Assembly: GCF_001557115.1 (NCBI RefSeq)
Contig: NZ_LSKQ01000105.1
Span: forward strand, 3,842 to 67,841
From: Erythrobacter sp. CCH5-A1
GTDB taxonomy: Bacteria; Pseudomonadota; Alphaproteobacteria; Sphingomonadales; Sphingomonadaceae
Reading direction: 5' to 3'
Length of the DNA: 64,000 nucleotides
Part shown: in pieces, positions 7,275 to 15,802 of the stretch
Layout of the letters: each line of letters opens with the position of its first letter
How positions within the stretch are numbered: position 1 is the first letter of the stretch
Program-made: the position numbers and the translations under genes
Notes under the pieces: model-generated
Told to the model about the DNA's origin: nothing
What the model saw: the letters and a program-made list of their open reading frames with translations, nothing else
The model's database searches: none

Positions 7275-8648
7275 TCAACGGCTGAGGTATTCGTCGAGCG
7301 TCAGATGCAGTCGCCGGATGCGCGCTTCCTGATAGTTCCCGAGCGTCTGGGCACCCTTGCGCGAAGCCTTGGCCCCGTCGCGCTGGAGCTTGAGGTTCTC
7401 GGTATCCTGATCGAGGATTTCGGCCAGCGCAAAGCCGGGGACGGTGGTGTAGCTGTCCTCCACGCCGAGCCGGATCGGGGTCGCGGGGGCAGGCCGTTCG
7501 CCAGTTGCGGGCAAGGGTTGCAGCACGAGGATCTCGTGCAGGCACTCGTCCGGCCCGAGCGGGCGGAAGCGATAGCACAGGCGGATGCCGATGCCGGGGA
7601 AGAAGAAGGCGTTGGGGAAGAGGAAATACTCGATCGAATCCATCATCTCGGTGGTGGAAACGTTCGACAGGTCGGTGCCAAAGGCGGCTCCCAGTTCCTC
7701 GCGCAGCAGCCGCGCATGTTCGGCGCGGGCCTTGGCGCCCGGCGGGAGCGTGGCGGGATCGCGGCCGAGCTTGCCGAACAGCGTCGCCTCGCTGACCTCC
7801 TGCCTGAGGTGGGGCGAGGGCACGCCCACCGCATGGATGAAGCGCGACACGTGCCTGCCGAAAATGTCGTATTGCGCATTGGCGTCAGCCGCGGTGTGGA
7901 CCGCTTGCGCGTGGGTCTCGAGGACGTGGAAGGCCTCGAGAAACGCCTCCATCGCCATCTTCCAGTTGGCGGGCAGCACCTTCTCGGTGTGGAGCGCCAC
8001 GTAGCGGTCGTGCATCGGCCAGAGTTCGAAATGCTCCGGCATGACTTCCAGCTGTTCGGCGAGCGGGGGCGGGTTCTCGCCCATATGGATGAAAACGAAC
8101 CCGCCCCAGGTGCCGCACGCCACTTCGTCGAGGCCGAAGTTCTCGTCGGTGACGTGCGGGAAGTCCCAGCGGCAGGGGACTTCGCGCAAGGTGCCGTCGA
8201 GGTTCCAGCTCATCCCGTGGAAGGGACAGCGGATGTTCGCGCGCCGCACCCCGCGCGAGCCTTCGGCGGCGAACTTCATCCCTCGGTGCGGGCAGGAATT
8301 GACGAAGGCGCGGATCGCCATGTCGACACCCCGCACCACCAGCACCGAATGGTGGCCGACGTCGTAGACATAGCGGTCACCGGGATCGGGGATGTGTTCT
8401 TCGCGGCAGGCCCATTGCCAGACATTCGGCCACAGGCGCTCCATTTCGAGGTCGTGGAAGGCCGGATCGGTGTAGCGCGCAAAAGGCAGGTCGGCATCGC
8501 CGAGGAAGGTGTAGGCCTGCTCGCGCATCGCGGCGGGGGGACTGTCCCCGTCGGCATCGAGGATGTCCTGCATCGAAGGCCCCGGACAGCGCGCCTCGCC
8601 GGGGGCGAGCGACGGGTCGGCGGGGGCGGTGAGGTCGGGACGGCTCAC
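7275..8648 (-). CDS. Rieske non-heme iron oxygenase, alpha subunit
   Basis: The 457-residue protein has the Rieske [2Fe-2S] domain with Cys119-x-His121 and Cys141-x2-His144. A catalytic domain follows with the mononuclear iron site NWKMAMEAFLEAFH, which contains His-x4-His near residue 225. Such enzymes hydroxylate aromatic or related ring substrates and need a separate reductase, which is not seen nearby. The GTG start overlaps the NTF2-like gene by four bases. The partners suggest a degradation step on an aromatic or steroid-like compound, but the substrate cannot be inferred. Confidence 0.85.
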   Translation of the reverse strand: MSRPDLTAPADPSLAPGEARCPGPSMQDILDADGDSPPAAMREQAYTFLGDADLPFARYTDPAFHDLEMERLWPNVWQWACREEHIPDPGDRYVYDVGHHSVLVVRGVDMAIRAFVNSCPHRGMKFAAEGSRGVRRANIRCPFHGMSWNLDGTLREVPCRWDFPHVTDENFGLDEVACGTWGGFVFIHMGENPPPLAEQLEVMPEHFELWPMHDRYVALHTEKVLPANWKMAMEAFLEAFHVLETHAQAVHTAADANAQYDIFGRHVSRFIHAVGVPSPHLRQEVSEATLFGKLGRDPATLPPGAKARAEHARLLREELGAAFGTDLSNVSTTEMMDSIEYFLFPNAFFFPGIGIRLCYRFRPLGPDECLHEILVLQPLPATGERPAPATPIRLGVEDSYTTVPGFALAEILDQDTENLKLQRDGAKASRKGAQTLGNYQEARIRRLHLTLDEYLSR

Positions 8649-9139
8649 CGCATCGCCTCGCGATTGTAGAGCGGGTCGGCGGGCTTGCGCTCGCCCATGA
8701 TGAAGGGGGTGACGCCGACTATCGCGTCGCTGGCCGGATCATCGCGCACCCAGTCGACCAGCTCGGAGCGGTAGGCGATCTTCCAGGCGCCCGCACGGCG
8801 CTCGTAGCGGTCGACATAGCGGCCCGCGATGAACAGGTCGCGCGGCGCGCCGCTGTGGTCGAAGACGCGGTGGTAGGCCTGGTAGTAGACTTCGCCGAAG
8901 GCCTCGTCCTCCGAGACGAAATCAATCAGGTGCTGGCCGAGCATGTGGTGGTTGCGCCGGTGCTCTTTCAGCATCTCCATGCAGAACGCCGCGAAGTCGG
9001 CAGGCCCGCCCGAAAACACCCCGTATTCACACCTCGCATCGGGCCAGAACTGAGCCTCGAGCAGCGCCCCGTCCAGCCGGTCGAGCCCGCGCATGTAGAG
9101 CGCGGCGAGGTCGATGATGGCGAAGCGGTCGGCGCTCAT
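8645..9139 (-). CDS. NTF2/SnoaL-like protein, possible small subunit or isomerase
   Basis: The 164-residue protein is an NTF2-fold member beginning with the family helix IIDLAALYMRGLDRLDGALL. It has acidic and His residues lining the expected pocket (FWPDARCEYG, RRNHHML) and a late beta sheet with GRYVDRYERRAGAWKI. SnoaL-like dehydratases and ring-hydroxylating dioxygenase beta subunits both use this fold. Its position between the SDR and the Rieske alpha subunit, with 4-base overlaps on both sides, makes either role plausible. Confidence 0.7.
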   Translation of the reverse strand: MSADRFAIIDLAALYMRGLDRLDGALLEAQFWPDARCEYGVFSGGPADFAAFCMEMLKEHRRNHHMLGQHLIDFVSEDEAFGEVYYQAYHRVFDHSGAPRDLFIAGRYVDRYERRAGAWKIAYRSELVDWVRDDPASDAIVGVTPFIMGERKPADPLYNREAMR

Positions 9140-9894
9140 GCGATACTCAGCCCGCCGTCGACGATGAAGGGCGCGCCGGTGGCGAACCTGCTCTCGTCGC
9201 TGGCGAGATAGACCACGAGATGCGCGATATCCTCGACCTCGCCCATCCGGCCTATGGGTTGCGCGACCGAGAAGGCCGCGCGGGTCGCCTCGGGATCGGG
9301 GGTGCCGGCGATGACGCTCTCGACATTGGGGGTGAGGATCGTGCCGGGCTGGACCGAGTTAACCCGCACCCCGTTCTGCTCGCGCGCGCAGTAGAGCGCG
9401 ATGCTCTTCGTCAGCGTCACCACCGCCGCCTTGGCGGAGTTGTAGGCGGCCAGATCGGGCGACACCTTGTTGCCCGCGGCGCTCGAGAAGTTGACGATGG
9501 AACCCCCGCCACCCCGCGCCATCAAGGGGATCGCCGCCTTGCAGCCCATGAAAATTGAATCGACATCGACCGTGTAGCAGCGCCGGAAATCCTCCGGCGA
9601 AATGTCGGCGATGCTCCCGAAGACGGTGATCGCGGCGTTGTTGACCAGCACGTCCAGCCGTCCGTGGGTGGCTTCGACCTCGGCGATTACCTCTTGCCAG
9701 CGGGCCCAGTCGGTGACGTCCTGCCGGATGTAGCCGCAGCCCAGCTCCACCGCCGTGGCGCGGCCTGCGGCCTCGTCGATGTCGGTAATCGTGACTGCCG
9801 CGCCCTCGGCAATCAGCGCTTTCGCCGCCGCCTTGCCGAGACCCATCGCGCCGCCCGTCAGCAGCACCACCTTGCCGCCCACCCGTCCTGCCAT
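9136..9894 (-). CDS. Short-chain dehydrogenase/reductase (SDR)
   Basis: The 252-residue classical SDR has the TGGAMGLG cofactor loop at residues 13-20, NNAA at about 86-89, and the catalytic Ser near 138, Tyr151 and Lys155 (YNSAK). The Asp-Ile-Asp after the second strand favours NAD(H). GGAGAG lies six bases before the ATG at 9894, so that start is chosen over the adjacent in-frame GTG. It is the first gene of a three-gene leftward operon with 4-base overlaps, likely oxidising an alcohol or cis-diol related to the Rieske step. Confidence 0.85.
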   Translation of the reverse strand: MAGRVGGKVVLLTGGAMGLGKAAAKALIAEGAAVTITDIDEAAGRATAVELGCGYIRQDVTDWARWQEVIAEVEATHGRLDVLVNNAAITVFGSIADISPEDFRRCYTVDVDSIFMGCKAAIPLMARGGGGSIVNFSSAAGNKVSPDLAAYNSAKAAVVTLTKSIALYCAREQNGVRVNSVQPGTILTPNVESVIAGTPDPEATRAAFSVAQPIGRMGEVEDIAHLVVYLASDESRFATGAPFIVDGGLSIA

Positions 9895-9928
9895 CACTCT
9901 CTCCGTTGTCTTGTCGGGAGCGAGGCTA

Positions 9929-11377
9929 TCAGCGGGCGAGACCGCTCACCACTGCCAAACCTAGGAAGACCAGGAAGCCCATCGAATCGGTGGTCATGGT
10001 GACGAAGATCGAGGAGGAGATCGCGGGGTCCGCCTTGAAGCGCTGGAGCGTCAGCGGCACCAGCACGCCGGCAAAGCCCGCGATCACGATGTTGCACAGC
10101 ATCGCCGCGCCGATCACCAGCCCCAGCAAGGGGTTCTGGAACAGCACCGCCACGATCCCGCCGATCACCAGCGCGACCGTCCCGCCGTTCAGCGCCGCAA
10201 TCGACATCTCGCGGCGGATCGCGCGCCAGGTGTTGGCATCGGTCAGCTGGTTGGTGGCGATCGCGCGCACCGTCACCGCGAGCGTTTGCGTCCCCGCATT
10301 GCCGCCGATCCCGGCGACAATCGGCATCAGCACCGCGAGTGCCACCATAGTCGCGATCACATCCTCGAACTGCGCGATCACGGTCGAGGCAACCGAGGCG
10401 GTGAGGAGGTTCGCCAAAAGCCAGCGCACGCGCGCCCTGTAGCTGTCGACGATGGGCTCGTTGATGTCGCCATCGCCCGCACCGCTCAGGAGCAGCGCGT
10501 CCTCGCCCGCTTCCTCGGAGATGATGTGGACGATATCGTCGACCGTCATCTGCCCGACCAGACGCCCGCTCTCGTCCACCACCGCGGCCGAGATCAGCGC
10601 GTATTTCTGGAACATCAGCGCGACCTCTTCCTGGTCCATCGTCACCGGGATCAGGGTCTGGTCGCGCTTCATCACATCGGTGAGCTTCACGCCGCGCGGC
10701 GTGGTCAGGATCCACGAGAGCGCGCAGGTTCCGACCGGGTGGTGGCGCTCGTCGATCACGAAGACCTCGAAGAAATCGTGTTCGAGATCGCCCTCGTCGC
10801 GCAGGAAATCGATGAGGTTGCCGACCGTCATCGCCTCGGGCACGGCGACGAAGTGCCGGCTCATCAGGCGCCCGGCGGTCTCCTCCGGGTAGGCGAGCGC
10901 GCTCGCCACGGCTTCGCGGGTTTCCGGCTCGAGCTCGGCGATGACCGCGGCCTGGTCTTCGGCATCGAGGTCCTCGATCAGCTGCACCGCATCGTCGGTG
11001 TCGAGCTGTTCGGCAATGGTGGCGACCGCCTGCGCGGGTAGGGCCTCCATCAGGTCCTCGCGCACGTAATCGTTGAGCTCGGCGATCACGTCGCTGGTCA
11101 TCAGATCGGTGATCGCGCTCGCCAGCTGCGCGCGTTCGGACCTGTCGAGCAGCTCGATCAGGTCGGCGATGTCGGCGGCGTGGAGCGGCTCGACGAGGTC
11201 ATAGACCGCGCCCTTGTCGCCATCATCGAGTGCGTCGCGCACCGCGCCGACATAATCGGCCTTGAGGCGGTTCTCCTCGTCGTGGCGTTCGTCGTCGACG
11301 CGGTCGTCGGGACGCACTTCGGCCTCGCCGGTGTCGGCGATCAGCAGATCGTCGTCGGAGAGGAGATCGTCGGCCAT
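9929..11377 (-). CDS. mgtE: Magnesium transporter MgtE
   Basis: The 482-residue protein has the MgtE layout. An acidic N-terminal superhelical domain (about residues 20-160) is followed by a pair of CBS domains (about 165-295) that sense cytoplasmic Mg2+. Five membrane helices come last (about 320-480), with conserved stretches such as PIVAGIGGNAGTQTLAV and RAIRREMSIAALNG. The length is typical. It is the upstream neighbour of the SDR operon on the same strand, with a 34-base gap, but is probably independent of it. Confidence 0.93.
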   Translation of the reverse strand: MADDLLSDDDLLIADTGEAEVRPDDRVDDERHDEENRLKADYVGAVRDALDDGDKGAVYDLVEPLHAADIADLIELLDRSERAQLASAITDLMTSDVIAELNDYVREDLMEALPAQAVATIAEQLDTDDAVQLIEDLDAEDQAAVIAELEPETREAVASALAYPEETAGRLMSRHFVAVPEAMTVGNLIDFLRDEGDLEHDFFEVFVIDERHHPVGTCALSWILTTPRGVKLTDVMKRDQTLIPVTMDQEEVALMFQKYALISAAVVDESGRLVGQMTVDDIVHIISEEAGEDALLLSGAGDGDINEPIVDSYRARVRWLLANLLTASVASTVIAQFEDVIATMVALAVLMPIVAGIGGNAGTQTLAVTVRAIATNQLTDANTWRAIRREMSIAALNGGTVALVIGGIVAVLFQNPLLGLVIGAAMLCNIVIAGFAGVLVPLTLQRFKADPAISSSIFVTMTTDSMGFLVFLGLAVVSGLAR

Positions 11378-11479
11378 GGGGGCGGTTTAGGCGGGGAGGG
11401 CGCAAAAGCAAGGGTTGAGGGTGACAGGGACGAGATGGCTGCTAAAAGCGCGGGCAAATTGACGCAGGAGATACCCCAA

Positions 11480-11941
11480 ATGGCCGAGACCCTCACCTTC
11501 ACCCTCGACAACGGCACTGGCGAGACCGGCGACGTCGTCATCAAGCTGCGCCCTGACCTTGCCCCCGGCCACGTCGCGCGCATCACCGAACTGGCACAGG
11601 AAGGCTTCTACGACGGGGTGATCTTCCACCGCGTGATCGCCGGCTTTATGGCGCAGGGCGGCGACCCAACCGGCACCGGCATGGGCGGCAGCGACAAGCC
11701 CGACCTTGCGGCCGAATTCAACGCCGAGCCCCACGTCGAAGGCGTGTGCTCGATGGCCCGCGCGCAGAACCCCAACAGCGCCAACTCGCAGTTCTTCATC
11801 TGCCTCGACGACGCGCGCTTCCTCGACAAGCAATACACCGTGTGGGGCCAGGTGGTGAGCGGCATGGAACACGTCCACGCCATCCCCAAGGGCGAACCGC
11901 CGCGTGCGCCGGGGAAGATCGTCAAGGCGACGGTTGCGTAA
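11480..11941 (+). CDS. Cyclophilin-type peptidyl-prolyl cis-trans isomerase
   Basis: The 153-residue cytoplasmic PpiB-type cyclophilin has the active-site Arg in FHRVIAGFMAQGGDP (about residues 53-67) and the conserved NSANSQFFI block. The C-terminal GEPPRAPGKIV stretch is also typical. It catalyses proline isomerisation during folding. CAGGAG lies upstream of the ATG at 11480. Earlier in-frame starts add an unconserved extension reaching back into mgtE and are rejected. The 3' end overlaps the start of the lipoprotein gene by 38 bases. Confidence 0.92.
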   Translation: MAETLTFTLDNGTGETGDVVIKLRPDLAPGHVARITELAQEGFYDGVIFHRVIAGFMAQGGDPTGTGMGGSDKPDLAAEFNAEPHVEGVCSMARAQNPNSANSQFFICLDDARFLDKQYTVWGQVVSGMEHVHAIPKGEPPRAPGKIVKATVA

Positions 11942-12326
11942 GCCTCGGCATCATTGGAAAGCGGCAGTCGGCGCCAGTTTCCTGGCGCTGACTGCCTGCG
12001 ATGGTGCGGTCGCGCGGGTCCCGCCCATCGGGGCCGATCTGCCGCAAAAGGTGGATCAGGCCCAACCCGCTTTCGACCAGCGGGTAAAGCAGCGTTTCCC
12101 TGCAGGTTCCGAAGCCGCCGCGATGGTTTCGGTTCTGAAGCAGCAAGGCTTCGAGGGACCGGAAAACTGGGAGCCGGATTTCGAGCAGCCCTCCTTCGAA
12201 GAGCACATTCGCAGCATGGATTTCCGTTCGGGATCGATGTTCAGCACCCTGTGGTCGGTGCGGTGGCGGGAAAAGGGCGGCAAGATCACCGAAATATGGG
12301 GGGTCTACGGGATCATCGCTCCGTGA
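11904..12326 (+). CDS. Putative lipoprotein, unknown function
   Basis: The 140-residue product has a basic N-region followed by a hydrophobic stretch and a lipobox Leu-Thr-Ala-Cys with Cys32. That points to a lipid-anchored periplasmic protein. The mature part is small and acidic in its first half and ends in a WREKGGKITEIWGVYGII strand pair. No family is recognised. The only in-frame start before the signal is a GTG at 11904 inside ppiB, with no convincing ribosome-binding site. The true start is therefore uncertain, and coupling to ppiB translation is possible. Confidence 0.5.
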   Translation: MRRGRSSRRRLRKPRHHWKAAVGASFLALTACDGAVARVPPIGADLPQKVDQAQPAFDQRVKQRFPAGSEAAAMVSVLKQQGFEGPENWEPDFEQPSFEEHIRSMDFRSGSMFSTLWSVRWREKGGKITEIWGVYGIIAP

Positions 12327-12374
12327 GGCGGGCCGTTGAACCGCAGCCCCATCGGCGCTAAAGGCGCACCCCTC

Positions 12375-13712
12375 ATGAAACCCTCCGCGCCCCCCCAGAC
12401 CTACCGGGTCAAGAGCTTCGGCTGCCAGATGAACGTCTATGACGGCGAGCGCATGGGCGAGCTGCTCGCCGAGCGCGGCATCACGCCTGCGCCCGAGGGG
12501 GAGGAGGCCGATCTCGTCATCCTCAACACCTGCCACATCCGCGAGAAGGCCGCCGAGAAGGTCTATTCGGACATCGGCCGCCTCGTGAAGGCGGGCGAGG
12601 AGGCGGGGAAGAAGCCGCTCATCGCGGTCGCCGGCTGCGTCGCGCAGGCCGAGGGCGAGGAGATCATGGCGCGCGCCCCGGCGGTGAGCATCGTGGTCGG
12701 CCCGCAGGCCTATCACCGCCTGCCCGAGATGCTCGACCGCGCCGCGAACGGCGAGCGCGCGACCGATACCGACATGCCCGCCATCGCCAAGTTCGACGCG
12801 CTCCCGGCGCGGCGCAAGCGGGGGCCGAGCGCCTTCCTCACGGTGCAGGAAGGCTGCGACAAGTTCTGCACCTATTGCGTGGTGCCCTATACCCGCGGCG
12901 CGGAAATCTCGCGGCCTTTCAGCCATCTGGTCGCCGAAGCGCGCAAACTGGTCGAAGCGGGGGCGAAGGAGATCACGCTGCTCGGCCAGAACGTCAACGC
13001 ATGGGCGGGCGAGGACGACAAGGGGCGCCGCGTGGGCCTCGGCGGGCTGATCCGGGTGCTGGCGGGGATCGATGGCCTCGCGCGCATCCGCTACACCACC
13101 AGCCACCCCAACGACATGGACGAGGACCTCATCGCCGCGCATGGCGAGGTGGCCAAGCTCATGCCCTATCTGCACCTGCCCGTGCAGTCCGGAAGCGACC
13201 GGGTGCTCAAGGCGATGAACCGCCAGCACACGGCGGAAAGCTACCTCAGGCTGATCGAGCGCTTCCGCGCCGCGCGCCCCGACATCGCGCTCTCGGGCGA
13301 TTTCATCGTCGGTTTCCCGGGCGAGACCGAGGCCGAGTTTGCCGAGACGCTGAGCATCGTCGACGCGGTGCGCTACGCCGCCTGCTTCAGCTTCAAATAC
13401 TCGCCCCGGCCCGGCACCCCCGCGGCGACGATGGAGGGCCAGATCGTGCCAGAGGTGATGGACGAGCGCCTCCAGCGCTTGCAGCAGCGCATCGGCGCGC
13501 ACCAGCTCGCCTTCAATCAGGCGAGCCTCGGCAAGCGGTGCGAAGTGCTGGTCGAGCGCACCGGGCGGCACCCGGGCCAGTGGCTCGGCAAGTCGCCGTG
13601 GCTCCAGAGTGTACATTTCGAGGGCGACCACGCCATCGGCGACCTCGTCGAGGTGACGCTGGCCGAGGCGGGGCCGAACTCGCTACGGGGCCTGCTTCGC
13701 GCGCCCGTCTGA
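12375..13712 (+). CDS. miaB: tRNA-2-methylthio-N6-dimethylallyladenosine synthase MiaB
   Basis: MiaB is a radical-SAM methylthiotransferase acting on i6A37 in tRNAs that read UNN codons. The 445-residue protein has the N-terminal UPF0004 domain with three cluster cysteines ([21 protein letters not shown]). The radical-SAM motif C-x3-C-x2-C occurs in [17 protein letters not shown] near residue 160. A C-terminal TRAM domain follows. The ATG at 12375 is preferred over a TTG 39 bases upstream. The last 30 bases overlap the convergent gene at 13683. Confidence 0.96.
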   Translation: MKPSAPPQTYRVKSFGCQMNVYDGERMGELLAERGITPAPEGEEADLVILNTCHIREKAAEKVYSDIGRLVKAGEEAGKKPLIAVAGCVAQAEGEEIMARAPAVSIVVGPQAYHRLPEMLDRAANGERATDTDMPAIAKFDALPARRKRGPSAFLTVQEGCDKFCTYCVVPYTRGAEISRPFSHLVAEARKLVEAGAKEITLLGQNVNAWAGEDDKGRRVGLGGLIRVLAGIDGLARIRYTTSHPNDMDEDLIAAHGEVAKLMPYLHLPVQSGSDRVLKAMNRQHTAESYLRLIERFRAARPDIALSGDFIVGFPGETEAEFAETLSIVDAVRYAACFSFKYSPRPGTPAATMEGQIVPEVMDERLQRLQQRIGAHQLAFNQASLGKRCEVLVERTGRHPGQWLGKSPWLQSVHFEGDHAIGDLVEVTLAEAGPNSLRGLLRAPV

Positions 13713-14579
13713 GCGCTCCGCCGCCACCGCCGCGCGGGCGATGTCGTTGTAGACCCGGCGCGGCTTGGCATTGCGCGAGGCGTCGTAGAGCTCGCGCACC
13801 AGCGCCCTGTCGTAATCGGTCAGCGCGACGGGCGGGGCGGGATTGCTGAACAGCGTGAGGATCGTCGGCGCGGGCGCATCGCCTTCGACCGGACCCGTGC
13901 CGAGCAGCGCGCGTACCGTCGCATAATCCGCCAGCTGGCCGAGCGTGAACCCGTGCGCCGCGTCGCGCGAAATGAGCACGGCGGCGCCGGTGATCTCGGT
14001 GGTGACGATGGGGTCCGAGGCGCTCAATGGCTGGATTTCGGTGTAGGTCGGGAACCGCTGCTGATCGCCCAGCTGCGGCCGGAAGGCATTGCCGAGCGCG
14101 TCCCGCACCGAGACCTTGTTCCACGCCCTCACCGGCCCCGCCTCGCCCAGCACGCGCTCTTTCTGATAGCCCGCAAGGTGGGCGAGTTGCGGCGATTCCG
14201 CAGTCAGCCAGCTCTCCGGCGGGCCCGCCGCCGGGGCCATGAAGGCGACCCGCACCGTCGGCACGCAGGTCGGCGAGCGGTCGGCGCCGACGCCCAGCGC
14301 CTCGGCATTCTCCCGGATGCGTTCGGCGATCACCGCGGCATCATCGGGCGCGAGGCCGAGCACGGTGACGCAAACCGGGAAGGCGAACTTGGCGACCGGG
14401 TGGTTCAGGCGCGGCGGGCGGATCACGGCGCGGGTGAATTCGCGCAGCTCCCGGTGCCGCTCGGCCTCGGTCGGGGGCGGGCGCACGATGATCTCGGGCG
14501 TGGAGCGGGGCGGGGCGTCCTGCGCGGCCGCGGCTGCGGCGAACGAAAGCGCGATCAGGAGACCTGCAAGCCTGCGCAT
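13683..14579 (-). CDS. Secreted protein, unknown function
   Basis: The 298-residue protein has a Sec signal peptide ([20 protein letters not shown]). It contains two well-separated Cys residues in [10 protein letters not shown] and [10 protein letters not shown] that could form a disulfide. The C-terminal half has [32 protein letters not shown], resembling sphingomonad periplasmic proteins without a defined domain. The ATG at 14579 is chosen because AAGGA sits at the proper distance, while the ATG at 14588 touches it. It is antisense to and overlaps the miaB 3' end. The function is unknown. Confidence 0.7.
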   Translation of the reverse strand: MRRLAGLLIALSFAAAAAAQDAPPRSTPEIIVRPPPTEAERHRELREFTRAVIRPPRLNHPVAKFAFPVCVTVLGLAPDDAAVIAERIRENAEALGVGADRSPTCVPTVRVAFMAPAAGPPESWLTAESPQLAHLAGYQKERVLGEAGPVRAWNKVSVRDALGNAFRPQLGDQQRFPTYTEIQPLSASDPIVTTEITGAAVLISRDAAHGFTLGQLADYATVRALLGTGPVEGDAPAPTILTLFSNPAPPVALTDYDRALVRELYDASRNAKPRRVYNDIARAAVAAERSDGRAKQAP

Positions 14580-14758
14580 ATACTTCATCCTTTCAAGGAC
14601 TTGATGCGGCAATAATAGCACAGATCGGGCGCGCATGTGAAGCATCCGTGACTTTCCACCACCATCTCGCCGCACCCGGCTTGCCAAGGCGCGCGGGGCG
14701 CTTAGGCTCGCGACTCAAGGGCCGAGGGATCGTCCTTCTGCCGCAGCCAAAGGACCTT

Positions 14759-15802
14759 ATGGGCCGACGACCCTCCCGTGCCGGGCATCCGGCGCTCTCG
14801 CCCGATCCGCGCGGCATTCCGGCACAGCGGCGCGCGCGTGTCGATCTGACCTTCGAGAACCAGGCCCTGCTCGGCCCCCTGTTCGGCCAGTTCGATTCCA
14901 ATCTGGTGCAGGTCGAGAACCGGCTCGGTGTGTTCATCCACGCACGCGGGCACCAGGTGGTGATCGAGGGGCCCGAGGATGACGTCGCCCGGGCGCGCGA
15001 GACCCTCAAGACCATGTATGACCGCCTCGCGCGCGGCGAGGCATTGGACAGCGGCGCGGTCGAGGCGCTGATCGCGATGTCGGCCGAACCGACGCTCGAA
15101 GGGATCATCGCGGGCGACGAGGGCGCGCCGCCGATCATGATCCGCACGAGGAAGAAGACCATCGTCCCCCGCTCGGCGACGCAGATCGAATATATGCGCG
15201 CGCTGGCCAAGGAGGACATCATCTTCGCTCTCGGCCCGGCAGGCACCGGCAAGACCTATATCGCGGTGGCGCAGGCGGTGAGCCAGCTCATCACCGGCTC
15301 CGTCCAGCGCCTGATCCTCTCGCGCCCGGCGGTCGAGGCGGGCGAGAAGCTCGGCTTCCTGCCCGGCGACATGAAGGAGAAGGTCGATCCCTACCTTCGC
15401 CCGCTCTATGATGCGCTCAACGACTGCATGCCGCCCGAACAGGTCGAACGGCGGCTGGCGAACGGCGAGATCGAGATCGCGCCGATCGCCTTCATGCGCG
15501 GGCGCACGCTGGCCGACAGCTTCATCATCCTCGACGAGGCGCAGAACACCACCCGCGAGCAGATGAAGATGTTCCTGACACGCTTCGGCCAGAACAGCCG
15601 GATGGTGATCTGCGGCGACCCGCGCCAAGTCGACATCCCCGGCGGCCCGCGCATGAGCGGCCTCAACGACGCGGTCGAACGGCTGGAGGGCGTCGAGGGC
15701 TTCGGCACCATCCGCTTCTCCGCCGCCGACGTCGTGCGCCACCCGATCGTCGGGCGGATCGTCGAGGCCTACGAGGGCAAGGACGAGGGGGAGGGGGCCT
15801 AG
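14759..15802 (+). CDS. phoH: PhoH-family ATPase
   Basis: The 347-residue protein is a PhoH/PhoL-type P-loop ATPase with Walker A GPAGTGKT near residue 160 and Walker B FIILDEAQN near residue 260. The conserved RPAVEAGEKLGFLPGD and CGDPRQVD blocks are present. An N-terminal KH-like part precedes it. PhoH is linked to RNA metabolism and commonly precedes ybeY. AAGGA lies before the ATG at 14759. Longer in-frame starts add an unconserved stretch. The usual next gene, ybeY, is displaced by an opposite-strand gene. Confidence 0.93.
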   Translation: MGRRPSRAGHPALSPDPRGIPAQRRARVDLTFENQALLGPLFGQFDSNLVQVENRLGVFIHARGHQVVIEGPEDDVARARETLKTMYDRLARGEALDSGAVEALIAMSAEPTLEGIIAGDEGAPPIMIRTRKKTIVPRSATQIEYMRALAKEDIIFALGPAGTGKTYIAVAQAVSQLITGSVQRLILSRPAVEAGEKLGFLPGDMKEKVDPYLRPLYDALNDCMPPEQVERRLANGEIEIAPIAFMRGRTLADSFIILDEAQNTTREQMKMFLTRFGQNSRMVICGDPRQVDIPGGPRMSGLNDAVERLEGVEGFGTIRFSAADVVRHPIVGRIVEAYEGKDEGEGA

